Positions 48,662-61,163 of a stretch of 64,000 nt of DNA are shown piece by piece. Below the pieces are notes generated by a model. That model was given only the letters and a program-made list of their open reading frames with translations, did no database searches and was not told the DNA's origin. Numbering within the stretch: the first letter of the stretch is position 1; every line of letters begins with the position of its first letter. The stretch is from Patagioenas fasciata (lineage: Eukaryota > Chordata > Aves > Columbiformes > Columbidae). The stretch covers positions 57,361,398 through 57,425,397 of the forward strand of contig NC_092521.1 in assembly GCF_037038585.1 (NCBI RefSeq), in the 5' to 3' direction. A program made the translations under genes and the position numbers.

Positions 48662-51234
48662 GGTACCAAACACAACCCCATAGTATCACAGCACTGAAGA
48701 CATGATCCTTGAAGATTTTCTGTCACTTCATTTAAATCAAATTTATTTAAGTGTGCTACTGAAATTATATATGTGTACTACCTCACAGCGTGTGGTTTTA
48801 AGGCTGTTTACAGAATTAAATAAAAACTACTGAGAGTGTGATGAGGTATCTTTTTCTGTGAAAGAAAATGATTGCATCTCACAGGATTTTGATTCAGGAA
48901 AGACAGTTTCCCTGGGATGTTATTTCATCAGTTCTAAATGATGCTTCTCACTTTTCCTGTGACTAACTACATAATCAAATTTTAAAATATTATCTTTTCA
49001 AAGAAAGATCCTGTGATCTATCTGACATATAATGAGACTGTTCAGATGCAGGTGTTTGTTTTCAGGACCATTATAAGCATGTTTGGAGTATCAGACAAGC
49101 CAAGTACTTCCAGCCTCTCATGGATTTACTTCAGCAATTTTTTCCAAACAACTCCTTCTATTTTAATTGCATGATACATTTTATAGAAGTATGTAGCCAA
49201 TTTTATTATCTCATGTGTTTTACTTGATGCATATTTTGATTTCATGAATAAATGCAACATGGAACCTGAAGTTCCAAAGAAAATTACATTCCATAAAAAA
49301 AAAAATTCTATAGAAATATTGTAGCAGTCAGTAAATATAAATCTAAATAATAAAACAGAAACAGATGTGGGAAGCAAGTTCATTCTTACTATCAGGCCAA
49401 AGACTAAATCTGAGAGATACAGTTTCTTTTTCATTGTTTATTCATTCTTTCATTGCCTTGGCCCACTGGTCTCCCAGGGCTTCTGCTATTGATTGCCAGC
49501 ATTCAATGAATCCACATTTGGCTTGGGAAGATCAGGATTAGCCTTTCTCCAATGAATTCACCATTCCACCACTCCGTTTAGCACCAAACATTCTACTAAT
49601 TATTTTTTGCCCTTGATTCGCTCCAGGGTCCAATATCCGTTTTTCTCTGCTCGTGAGTTGTGAAAGATTTTGTACTTATCTGCTGCACTCAGTGCATAAA
49701 TAATGACGTGTGGAAGTGAAGCAAATTTCACGTGACAGTAGCTTGGCAATACTGAGAACATAATTAGTGCTACAGATGACCATGAATATTGCTCAGCTCC
49801 TTTGCTGGAAGTAGTACTCCATAGTATTACTGATTATACTGTCTGCTTCTTGCATTTTGTTTGCTTGAGTTGGAAGACAAAGAACTACCTGTAAATTAAA
49901 AGATTGAAGATAAGATGGAGAAACTCACCACTACATTGCTTTTACTGGTCTAAGCTAATTTATAAGGCAATTCACGTTCGATTTATATTTTCTGAATAGA
50001 TCTATGTTATCTGAAGTAAACACAGATTTTAGCTCTGATTTCAGTGGAATTAGAGATACAGCATCAAAGGAGATGACAAAAAAAAATCACATCTCAGTAA
50101 AGCACATCATACTGAGTCTCTTTTGTTTCAAAGCTGCTCAGTGATTACTGTAAATGGATGGTTTGACACTGAAGGAATCCAGAAGCTGCCTGTGTTACAA
50201 AATCACCATGTAGAGACGTAATAGCACTGAAAGTAGACATATTGTAGGGGAAACAGAGAGAGAGAAAGACAGAGAAAAAGGAGATAATGTTAGAGAGATA
50301 ACTGAGATCAGAACCAGGAAATTCTGGATCACTCTGATGTGCAGATTTTATGTCTCAGTGCAGGACAACTGTGGAGGACAGGTTGCAGAAGAGAGGTGGC
50401 TTGTAGATAATTGTCGTCATTCCTGTTTATGAGAAAGTGGGGCTCTGCATATCATTACACAAGGTGCCTGGCTGGACCCTTCTGGTAGAAGAGCTAAAGT
50501 CCCCTCATTTCATCTTGGTTGAGTGTCCTTTAATATTTTTAGGTGAAATGCAAATAACAACAGTAATGTCTTCACAATAGACAACACAAAAGTATTGTGG
50601 GACATAAGATAGGTTTAAAATAAAATTTAGCCTAACCTTCATTATGTTTCATCAGACATTAGCATTTTACTTCTCTGTAGTGCACTTGGTACTTCATGAA
50701 TATTAAAAAATGAAAATCCCACTCTCATCTACCTACTAGCTATGGGCATTATTTTGCAAACTTTGTTTGTCTGGATAGACTCAATTGTATACTCGCTGAG
50801 TAAGTCAACCATGATGGGAAGTTAATAATAAAAGCATTTTTACGTCTTTAAAAAAGAAAAAAAAAAAGCAACCAGTATAACTCCCAAGTATCTAGAAGTA
50901 TTTACTTATGTTAGTTTGAGTTCCCTTTATTTTTTGAAATAACAGCCAACACAAACTAAAGCAAATCTGTCTACCCACCTATCCATCCAGATAAGAATTA
51001 TGTCTAGCTGATCAGCTTTGTATTACTATGTTCAATGGTATCACTGTCAATATTTTTCCCAAAGTTGTGTTCCATGATCCCACAATCTGCTTTGAACTTT
51101 ATTGCTTAATTTACACAAATATTGTTTGACTTTCTGTTTTGTTTGTAACAGTCATGAGAGGTAAAGATGTAGCTATTGGCTAATGGGGTGATGCCTCAGG
51201 TGTGAGGGAAAGTGGAACAAAGTCACAGAAACAA
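48662..51234. other. Intergenic DNA, no gene seen
   Basis: No exon or repeat family was recognised. The 49450-49830 part is less AT-rich and holds CACGTG (about 49730) and TGACGTG (about 49704) words; no function is claimed. Confidence 0.5.
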
Positions 51235-52060
51235 AGAATCACAGAGTGGTCAAGGTTGGAAATGACCTCTGGAGGTCATCTGCTCCAACTCCTCTGCTCA
51301 AGCAGGGTCACCTGTGGCCAGTTGCGCAGGTGGATTTTGAACATCTCCAAAGATGGAGACTCCACAACCTCTCTGGGTAACCTGTGCCAGTGGGTGGTCA
51401 CCCTCACAATAATAATGTTTTCTGATATTCAGAAGGAGACTCCTATATTTCAGTTTGCACCCATTGTCTCTGGTCCTGTCACTGGGCACCACTGAAAACA
51501 GCCTGACTCCATTCTCTTTGCACCCTCCCTTCAAGTTTTTATATACATTGATGACACCCCCTGAGCCTTCATTTCTCCAGGTTGAACAATCCCAGCTCTC
51601 CCAGCCTTTCTTCATAGGAGAGATGCTGCAGTCCCTTTGTCATCTTTGTGACCTTTTGTTGGAGTCTCTCCAGTATGTCTATGTTGCTCTTGTACTGGCG
51701 AGCCCAGAATGGGTCGCAGTACTCCGATTATGACCTCAGCAGTGGTGAGTAGAGGGGAAGGATCACCTCACTTGACCTGCTGGTTACGCTTGTCATATTA
51801 CAGCCCAGGATACCATTTGCTTTCCTTGAGGCAGGGCACATTGCTGGCTCATGATCAGGATAGTGTTCACCAGGACCCTCCGGGCTTTCCTGCAAAGCTG
51901 GTCTCCAGCTGGTCAGCCCCCAGCATGTGCTGGTGCCTGGACTTGTTCCTACCCAGGGGCAGGTCTTGACACTTCCCCTTGTTGAACTGTGGTTCTTGTT
52001 AGCCTGCTTCTGCAGCCTCTTGAAATCCCTCTGGATGCAGCATGACCCTCTGTAATCCCA
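51235..52060 (-). mobile_element. CR1 LINE, 5'-truncated, about 0.83 kb
   Basis: On the plus strand: AGAATCACAGAGTGGTCAAG, GTTGGAAATGACCTCTGGAG, ATGGAGACTCCACAACCTCT, CTGGTCCTGTCACTGGGCAC, CCCAGCTCTCCCAGCCTTTC, TTGCTGGCTCATGATCAGGA and CTCTTGAAATCCCTCTGGAT in CR1 order. The RT frame on the minus strand is broken into pieces by several stops and shifts; for example, 51298-51615 and 51728-52156 keep separate blocks. It is older than the copies at 5809 and 15780. Confidence 0.94.
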
Positions 52061-54449
52061 ACAAGATTGTAGCCCAGCAGAGATTTCTAATTCATCATGT
52101 TCATTCTCCCTTCTGTGTTCAATACTATATAGGACTTCACAGAGACACTCCAGCATGTTGACTTCCTAGAAAAGGTTTTGTAAGCTTCCTGTTATTGTTT
52201 TACAGGTCTATTGTTCAAATAATTTGGCATTACATAGCTCTCATTTGAAATTATAGGCCTTTGAATTTCACCAGCATGAACCATTCTTGTATTTTTCTTA
52301 CATCTAAGCCACCTGAGTTGAAGAAATGAGCTGGCATTTCTGGTTTAGTCACATATTCCAAGACATCTAAATGTTATTCACTAAGAAATCGTGTTCCAAC
52401 ATAGTGCACAGTATTGTGTGCTTAACTGTTGAACAATCTGATATGTTGAACTCGACTTGTAGAAAGGCTGTTAGGAGATTAAGATGCACTGCAGAAACAA
52501 GAACAGCAAATAACTTCTGTTATGTTCTATATTTATCACAAGAGACAATCACTAGTTCAAGAGACAATTTAAGGAATACATCTCTTGCAAAAAAAAAAAA
52601 AAAAGCCTAAAACATTATTAGGCAACATGGAATTTTAATCCTACAAGTAAAGCTGCTCTTTCTGTAAGCTGTTGGACAAATCATCAGTGAACTGAAATCT
52701 ATATAGGACAAAATAACATATTACTCCATCAAAACACACTTATTTAAAATGCCCTGTGATTCATCATAGCAATTTTTTCCCTCGTTCAAGCAGAATTGCT
52801 CAGCTGAGCCCTCCCACTTCCAAATCTAAATACGTACAAACACCTACACTCAGAATGATTTATTATTACCAAATCAGTTTTCTGTAGTCTCACTAAAATT
52901 TCATGCCTACACCCTCAAAATCCAAGGAAATTTTCCTAACAGCACTCTCAGTAATATGTGCTCTACAATAGTAATCCTCCTAGAATAAAGTTATATTTGT
53001 TGAACAGCAGTACTAAAAAAATATAATAAAATAAAGTGCATTTATATCCAGCCAATATTTATTGAAAATAAAAAATTTAAAAGGTAGATTGTGGGTAGAC
53101 AACTAGCAAGCATTTGTGTCAATGTAACAAAGAATTAAACAGTAAATAACGTTCAGCTTTGTGCTTTGAAAGAAGAAGAAACTTTGGAATGTGAAAACAA
53201 AAGATGAAATAAAATGCTTGTATACTTTAGCTGTATGCAGGAGAATGTTGCTGTTAAATACTAGCGTGTGAGCTGTGTAGAGTGACCTTCAATCAAAACT
53301 CATTCACTCTCCTTGTATCCAGTAGTGGTGATCATGAGAAAGGTGAAGGCAGGAACCTGATATAGCAGAACCAGAGAAAAAAAAAGATGCTCTCATTGGA
53401 TTATTATTATTATTTTTTTTTCTGCATGACACGCACAATTTGTTTCTATTGGACGACATTCTGCAGTAAGTTTTGTAGCGTAAGTGACACACACAAGAAG
53501 TGAAGTAAGACAGCATAATTGAGTGCAGTGGCTATAAAACTTCTTGATTTATTCACAGAATCACAGGATCACATTCCAGTTCTTTTCAGCTCCTCTTTTG
53601 CTTTTCCTCTTTTCTTTCTTTCTTCTTTTCCTCTTGAGTTCTTAACGGTAGGTGAATACTGATAATTTGTAGTAATGACAGTCATTGCACTTTATCTGGG
53701 CTGGGTAATGTTCTTTTTTTTCTCCACAGCCCTAAGCTGGAAGGGCAGTTTCTTCCTTGCATATGAAGATATTTTTAATCTGCCACCACTAATAAAGGAA
53801 CCATTACTAATGATCACAAATACTTACTTAATTCTTCCTCTGTGATGCAGTCTGATAACTCTATACAAGTGTAGCCCTGTAATCCTGAATGAATTGGAAA
53901 ATGACCAGAGGGTGTGCAGGAAGTTTGAATTTGAAATTCATCCGAGGGAATTAACAATTTATTCCTTGATGCAAGAGAATTTTTGGCATCCAAAATAAAG
54001 ACGAATTCTGCATGAAATTAAATGAACGACCTCTCTAACACTCTTTGGACTTTCTTGGGTTGAAGACTTTAGTTTTATACAGCACTTATGTGATGGTAGT
54101 TATTGTACATATTCCATCTAAAACACATTAAAGTGTCTCAGAATTTTGGAAGAATTGTTATGCTGCCCTAGAATGAGAGGTCTCCTAGCTCAAGTACCTC
54201 ATTTTCTTCAGGTGCACACGGCTCTTACCCTTAAAAATCAGAGCAGATTTACATTTTCTAGAAATTGATTTAAAGCATTCCAGTTTTTATCAGTGGGATG
54301 TTGGGATTCATGGATATCTGAAATGTGAAAATGCATTTAAGTAATACTGTACTGCCTTTTATGAATTTAGACCTTAGGAGAGCTGTGACATTCACTGCAG
54401 TGCGAAATACATAAACCTCACTCATTGTTTTACCTGTTTATTGTGATTT
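52061..54449. other. AT-rich intergenic DNA, no gene seen
   Basis: It has a poly(A) run of about 16 at 52590-52604. No exon or repeat family was recognised. Confidence 0.55.
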
Positions 54450-54487
54450 ATTACTACTACTACTACTAGTACTAGTACTACTACTAC
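54450..54487. repeat. (TAC)n/(TAG) triplet repeat with palindromic centre
   Basis: TACTACTAC runs are interrupted by ACTAGTACTAGT, which is self-complementary. Confidence 0.9.
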
Positions 54488-55252
54488 ACTGATTATTCTG
54501 CCTGAGGAATCTAAATTTGCATTATTGATCTTAAAACTTCCATTTCAAATATTGCTAAAGCTGTCAAGATGGAACCAGTTCGGTAAACTGGTGATTCAGC
54601 TGCAATTATTTCCTGCAGGATGAGACACTCTTCTTGAACTACAGGACACTAAATAGAGTAAAACATGACTTGACTTGTACCAGTTTTCAGTGACGTGAGA
54701 AATATTGCCTTCAGAGATTAATTCTTCAAGGATCAGTGTGTTTGAATGAATATAATAATTAATCTTTTTCACAGGGCTTATGTTCTCTAACATCTTCTCT
54801 TTGCTCAGAGGGATCTTTTGGTTTAGATTTTTAATAAAGATTTTTTTGACTGAAAAATATTTAATCTCTTCCTCACTTTTCTGGAATTGGCAATTGCTTC
54901 AAACAAAGAGGCATGGTAATCTTCTAAGTTTTAACATTTGTGCAGTTGATAATATACCCCTTGGTATAATAACTGCTTCAAAATCAATTTTTTAAGTGTG
55001 GGGAAATATTTGTTTGGAGATATTTCCCTCTTCCTGTTTAGAAAAAAAATAAGTTAACTACTTAGACTAGATCTCTAACTTAACCGCTACCCCAGCCCAT
55101 CACAAGATGTATAGTTGAATTAATTGACGTATTAATGTGAAGGGGTTTGAATTATTAGAGTTATTGATTCTAAAAAACTAAGGTAGATTCAAAATTTGAA
55201 ATGGGAATGAAAGCAAAAACATTAACAGTTTAATGTCTGGTTTAATACAAAA
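54488..55252. other. AT-rich intergenic DNA, no gene seen
   Basis: No exon or repeat family was recognised. Confidence 0.5.
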
Positions 55253-55271
55253 TTAGATTAGATTAGATTAG
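55253..55271. repeat. Short (TTAGA)n pentamer repeat
   Basis: Nearly four copies. No CR1 3' end adjoins it, so its origin is unclear. Confidence 0.8.
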
Positions 55272-58200
55272 TTTACGTTACTGGTACACAATGTTGCTAT
55301 GCTAAGTTGTCAGAGTGATGAAGACATGGATAAAATTTCTGAAAATACACCTTTCAGTAAATACCAAAATAGTTGAAATGAGTTAAGATAACAACTACTG
55401 CGAAAAATAACTTGGATGCTGTTAGCATCAGATGAATTGTCTATAGGATTAATTATCCTATTGCATTCATGTGTAGTCCATGAGTGAATCATGTCTTTAT
55501 TTCTAGTTTGAAACTATACTTTATATATTCCAGCCCTTTGCTATTGTCAACAATTTAGTTCTTCTTGTTACTGGGCCTAAAGAAGGGCTGATGGTTGCTC
55601 CTGTAATGCTTTCTTCCCCGTAATGAACTCAAGCTGCATTTCTGTTCCCTATCATGAGGCTACGTAATTTTCTTTCTGCTCAGACAAACGTTCTAACTCT
55701 TACTTATCAGGTGTCAAGACCTTACTATTTTCATTAATTTTTTGACTCCAGCTTTCATCAACACCGGTCACATCTTTCTTTTGCATTGTTTCAGCCAGCT
55801 TATTTCTCTCCAACTACTGCTGCCAATCACTGTGAATCCTCCAGTTGTTTCATTTTATTTCAGCACAACGAAGTCAAGTGAATCTTCAAGACTTTTCTTT
55901 ATTGTTACTGCATGAATACCTACTCCTTTCTGTGTACTGCTAAATTTCTATTTCATCCCCAAACTCCCTTGTCTACTTACAGCCTTTTGGATGAAAATCT
56001 TAGCAGGCTAATCTTCAGGTTATCACTGATTCAGAATATTACAATCCATAAGGAAGACCCATGCTACCCAGTGTTATCCAGCAACTATTCATGGTTTACA
56101 GAGGAAAAAAGCAACACTAAGGATGTTTCAAGAACTACAATAACAAAAAAGCTCAACTCATTCATAATTCATTTAATGTTGTTTCTATCTCTCTTCACAT
56201 TTTTTATACCAGTACTCTTTCAATGTAAGCTGTCCCTTAGGGCAGGGAGCATGTCTTTGTACAGAAAGCTATAGTTCTAGAGTATCTTACAAAAATGTCC
56301 AGTCCCTAAGTAAAGCCATAGTAATAATTTTGAAAAGCATTCTTTTCCTGTATATTATCTATGCATATAGCATGTTGCTGTGAACATTCAATATCACAAG
56401 TGGGAAAGTTATGTGAAATCTCTCTTCTTATTTTTTCTTTTTTTTTTTCTTCTTTTTTTTTTTTTTTACTTAGAGTTCTCTTAATTCTTGAAGTTGGATG
56501 TTTCATTAAGGCAGCTGAGCAGTCAGGGCTGGAAAGGTACACAGTTTAAAAAAATTAAAAGATTTCTTATGTGCTTGGTTAATTGATGAGTCTCCAACAA
56601 ACCAGGAATATTTGTGGCTGTTGGGTACCTTTACATGCTACACTGATGTCAGAGACTAGGTGTCTTTGGTTCTGAGCTTGCCTCACCATGGAGTCACATC
56701 AGATTGTAGCTGTTGTAGACAAAATTTAATTCTCAACCAAATTTTAAGTTAATTTAAAATCTCAGAACTTTCCTCCCAGGTTGAATTTGATTTATTTGCT
56801 TAAACTGAATGTATGCTTTTGTTCTCCTCCACTGGAGTGCTTCTCAATGCTCTTGAGTGAAAGTCATTTGTCTTGTGATAAATCCAGTATAACACAGAAT
56901 AAGGGAAGACATCTACCTGGAAGGGGCTGAAGCGAAAGTAAACAACTCCAAGGGAGCACAGTGTCTCTCAGCAGATTTGTGGCAAAGATGGGAGCAGAAC
57001 TCACTCTTGTCACTCCCAGACTTTGGACCAAAATGACCCTTCTGAAGTTGTTAGTTGAGAATACTCTACAGAAATTGTCTAAAATAATCTATTTTAAATG
57101 ACTGCAAAATTTCCCAAGCATTTTAACACAAATAGAGCAATGCAGTTAGTTCAAAAGGAATGTTAATCCAAAAAGAAGGAAATCCATTGAAAAGCTAGAA
57201 ATTGTGAGAGTGCAATGTTTTTGTGCATGCATTTAAGTGTAGAGCCTTTTGTAGTATACCGTAAAATACTGCATAGATTCAAGTGAAGGTTGAAGTATTC
57301 ACTTAAATAAAATACAGACATATGTGGCATTTTAACTCAGGCATTCAACAACATTGTTGAGTGACATTATTATATTTTTCTACTCATTCAGAAATGGCTG
57401 TTGGCAAATACTCACCACTTAAGCTTGGAATAAAATTCAGAAATAACTATTGAGTGCTACATTCTCTTATGAAGGGCAACAATTAAGAGATTCATAACAT
57501 GCTTTCTGATGAAAAATAGCTTTTCAGAGAAACACACATATTTACCATGAAAATAAACTGTTTTCAAGATTTTAAGCTTTTCTGTTTTTCTTGTTCCTGT
57601 TTTGTCACTTTCTTTCCTTTCTCCATTGAAAATGGCTGAAAAACTGCTGAAAATGGTGTTCAACCAAGACTAGGTTAAAATTATTGCTTTGATCAGTTAA
57701 TGAAACAATCAATCTGGTGTTTTTCCACTGGCTATTAAATGGACAAACTCTGTGGAAATTTATGAATAAAATAAAAATATTCAAAATTTCCTCTTTAAGA
57801 AAGGAGAATGCAGCCCAAGTCCATCAGCCAGTGCAGCCATGTGGGACAGATCTATAGCCTTGCCTTGTCTTGTTTCATCCCCAGTGCTGTGGATTTGATC
57901 ATGATCCCAAGGAGGATCCATTTTATTGTTGTCGGTTCCCACTTTTCAGGCTATGTATAAAAACAACATTCCAGGACCATAAAAAGAAATCTGAGGAAGA
58001 TCTCAACACAGAAGCCTGGAACTGGGTAGCCAGTGCCTTTGTAACCATATCAGTCTTTCACTAGAGAGACTGAGTGTCCACTGCAGGAACTCTACTTGTC
58101 TTCAGAAATGTTTGGATCAACCGTAGAAGCAGAAAGATTGTGACCACATGTGATCATTACATAATATGGGGTGTGGAAATCTTTTCATACTCTTTTGTTT

Positions 58201-60604
58201 CCACCTTATCCTTTCAAATTGAAATAGGCAGAATGTGAACACTGGTATTTTTTGAATTTTAATTCAATTTTATTTTTTAAAGTTTTAAATTAATGTACTG
58301 TTTCCCTCATTCTGTTAATTAGTTAAAATATTAAATAAAACTCAGTTTATTCATATTCGCTGAGACATTTTCAGCTAAATGATTCACTGATTCACTGAAG
58401 AATCTGTATGGGTTTGCAGATCCAAACTGGCATTCACTCTATTTGGCAGACTTCATAGAAGGGCCATTTAAAACTAATTTTTCTAGATAGGTAGAATGAG
58501 TCAATGTATTTCATGGTTCTGAGATACTGTGAGCCAAACTTGGTCTTCACCACTGCTTATAAAATTGGGAAAAATAAGTAGCTGTTGTGTTTGGTGCATT
58601 TTTCACTGTTTACACAACTTCATATAAGAACAGTTTGCCCTGTCGATTTTATAACCTCTAGCCATTTTTATAGAAGTGCACACCTAACAGTACTAAAGAG
58701 TTTCCATTATTGTTTCTTTTTACGAACATCATCTGGTTATCACTTTGATGTTTATGCATGTTTTCCAACTACGTCTGCTAGCACTTTACAGAAAAATGGT
58801 GGAAGTTATCATATTTAAATTAACTCTTTTAAAGCTCTGTTTTGTGGGTATTTTTCTCATTTTTCTCTGTCAATTTCACAGTCCCTGTAACTTTCCAAAA
58901 CCAACTCTGAACAATTCTATATGCTCACTGTCAATGCCCATCTTGATACCACTACACTCAAAATCTTGCTATGGACAAAAGGGGAACAGACCTTGTTTAT
59001 GGAATCGAGACATTATTGTTAGTCTAACTTTAACAGTGTAATCAAAATAGAACAAAGAGTTTTCGTGAGTCCAGTTGCAGTGATACTAACACTTATAGCC
59101 CAAATTAAGACAGAAATGTCCAATTAGTAATATAGTATATAATTTTATTCCAGAACTTTTTAACATCTCCCTCTTCTTTCTGGCCGAAGGCCTGCATGAC
59201 CTTCCAACATTGCTCTGAAGATGACCCAAAGCTGATATTTCAGTCATACCCAGGAAGAACAGGAGGGACTCTTTATGAAGAACTGTCAGTGTCCTGGTGT
59301 CTTCATAGGATGTGTGATGTTTGTGTCTCATTTTTTCTTGTCAGTCTCTAGTCTGCTTGTTTGATATTTTTAGATTTTTTCTTAAGACTGACACCTCACA
59401 TGTTCTCTCTTCTCATTTCCCCCCTCCCCAGTTAATTTGTTTTCCATTTTCCTTGTTATCTCTGAAACCAGTTGTAACGGATTCACAAGGCTGCCCTCCT
59501 GTAGTGGCTGTGACGTGACCACTGTGATTGCTTTCTGCAGTCTGGGACCTCCTGCCATCACTTGTGCCCACACAGTCTTTCCCACCATGTTGTGTTCTGA
59601 AGTCATGGTTCCAGTCACTGCTTCTTATTGCTGTTGATTAAACCTAAAATAATACAAAATTAGGTAAGAGTTACTTGACTGGCAGAAAATTGCTATCAAA
59701 TTTCTGTGTACAGATAATTCTGAATATTTTTCCCATTTCCATACCTTTATTTCTACTACCAGCTTAAGTTTCATTTAAAAAATGAAATAAAGCTCAGGCT
59801 TTATTTCTGCTTACATTTTTATGTCTATATAGTAGTGGAATAATTTAATAAATAACTCTGAAATGCAATGCTTTTTCAATGCATTTAAAGCAAACATACA
59901 TTCTGCTTTTCCATTTAATGGTAGCAACACATCAAGTTATCCTCTTTTCACTTGTTAATTATGTTACAAATACACAGTGTTGTTCAGTGAGATTTTTATG
60001 AGGATAAAAGGTAATCTGTCTGACCGATTTGACTTTGTATTTTCTACTAGTAGCTTGCAGCTCCCTGGGCTTGTTGGAAACCCTGGAAATGCACAATAGG
60101 GTGCTCTAATGTTTATTCAGTGTTTGCTCAAACAGTGGCAGCTAGCCCAGGAGATTCCTATGACTAATGGTGTTATTAATAATCATTCAGTATCTCAGGA
60201 AGGATTTGCCGTACTATGAGAAAGAAGTATGAAAATTAGTCGTTTAAATCAAATACTGTGCACAGGTGGGTTGTGCTAGTATTGCAGACCTCTTGTACCT
60301 AATGCTGCTACTGGAAATTCCAAGCAGAAGGTGTTGGGAAGTAGTCCTTTTGCCCCTAGTAACACCTCCTGGGATGAGAAGAACTGTTTTGTTTTCCCAG
60401 AAATGATGGTGTACATGTTGACAGAGCCTTTCCTTGTAAGCATCAAGATGACTGCAAAAAACTAGGTATGAGCTACATTTCCAGAATGTCTTTATCTAAG
60501 AAAAGTAAAATGAAAAAAGGAAAAAAGTATACAAAGTTCTGCATGTGCTCAATCTTTCTGTAACTGAGGTGATTTTATACAAGTATTTATTGTTGGCCTA
60601 ACTA
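55272..60604. other. AT-rich intergenic DNA, no gene seen
   Basis: It contains a T-rich tract at about 56428-56467. Frames such as 55912-56274 (120 codons) do not resemble any family I recognise and lie in AT-rich DNA without splice context. Confidence 0.55.
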
Positions 60605-60616
60605 TGTTAGTAACAG

Positions 60617-60680
60617 AATCAGTTTTACAAAATGTTCCTGAAAGGATTAATCAGTTTTGTAAACTGTCCCTGAAAGGATG
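60617..60680 (+). repeat. 32-bp tandem repeat in the LTR U3
   Basis: Two copies beginning AATCAGTTTT and ending CCTGAAAGGAT, with a few mismatches (starts 60617 and 60649). Enhancer-type direct repeats are common in U3 regions. Confidence 0.85.
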
Positions 60681-61033
60681 TTCAAGCATATCGTGTTTTA
60701 CCTAGTAGGGGATTCGAGTATACTCTTATCAATCTAGCTTTTATCTTAGCCCAAATATGCCTAGAATGAGAAGAAGTACATACAGTATCTCTAGAAATTG
60801 AACAAGTCAGCAGTTATGCAACTATAGAGTAGTACGCATGTGCAGTACCCAAAGGTGAAAAGGACAGAAACGATGAAGACTACTTACTTCATCCTGAAGA
60901 CCCCCTGAAAGACCACCAGAGGACACTGCGCATAATCAAAGTAGTTTCAAGATGTTGCAATTGATGCTGCAATCAATGTTGAGTAACTGTTATGTATCTT
61001 AATGAATATATGAATATGTATGTGAATGGACTG

Positions 61034-61041
61034 TATAAATA
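61034..61041 (+). promoter_or_regulatory. TATA box of the solo LTR
   Basis: TATAAATA lies 66 bases before the AATAAA at 61107, fitting the U3/R layout of a retroviral promoter. Confidence 0.6.
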
Positions 61042-61106
61042 CTGTGTAACTTAAACTGATCGGCAAAGCCAGCTTTGGGTGCTAACCCCTGGTTTCCCAG
61101 CGCTGA

Positions 61107-61112
61107 AATAAA
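61107..61112 (+). terminator. Polyadenylation signal of the solo LTR
   Basis: AATAAA in the R region, about 47 bases before the LTR 3' end. Confidence 0.6.
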
Positions 61113-61163
61113 GCACCGCATATAACTATGCCCGTGGTTATGTGTCCTGATTGCTAACAACTA

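Larger units (their letters stand above)
60605..61159 (+). mobile_element. Solo retroviral LTR, 555 bp, class I-like
   Basis: The ends are matching inverted repeats: TGTTAGTAAC at the left and GATTGCTAACA at the right, identical over TGTTAG/CTAACA. ACTA flanks both sides (60601-60604 and 61160-61163), a 4-bp target duplication, which in birds and mammals is typical of gammaretrovirus-like (ERV1) integration. Inside, a 32-bp tandem repeat lies at 60617-60680, TATAAATA at 61034-61041 and AATAAA at 61107-61112, in the order U3, R, U5. No primer-binding site or viral gene follows, so it is a recombined solo LTR. Confidence 0.88.

Noticed and set aside
53545-53575. Possible CR1 3' end (CACAGAATCACAGGATCACA)
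   Set aside because: The similarity ends after the terminal repeat-like word, with no adjoining CR1 body.
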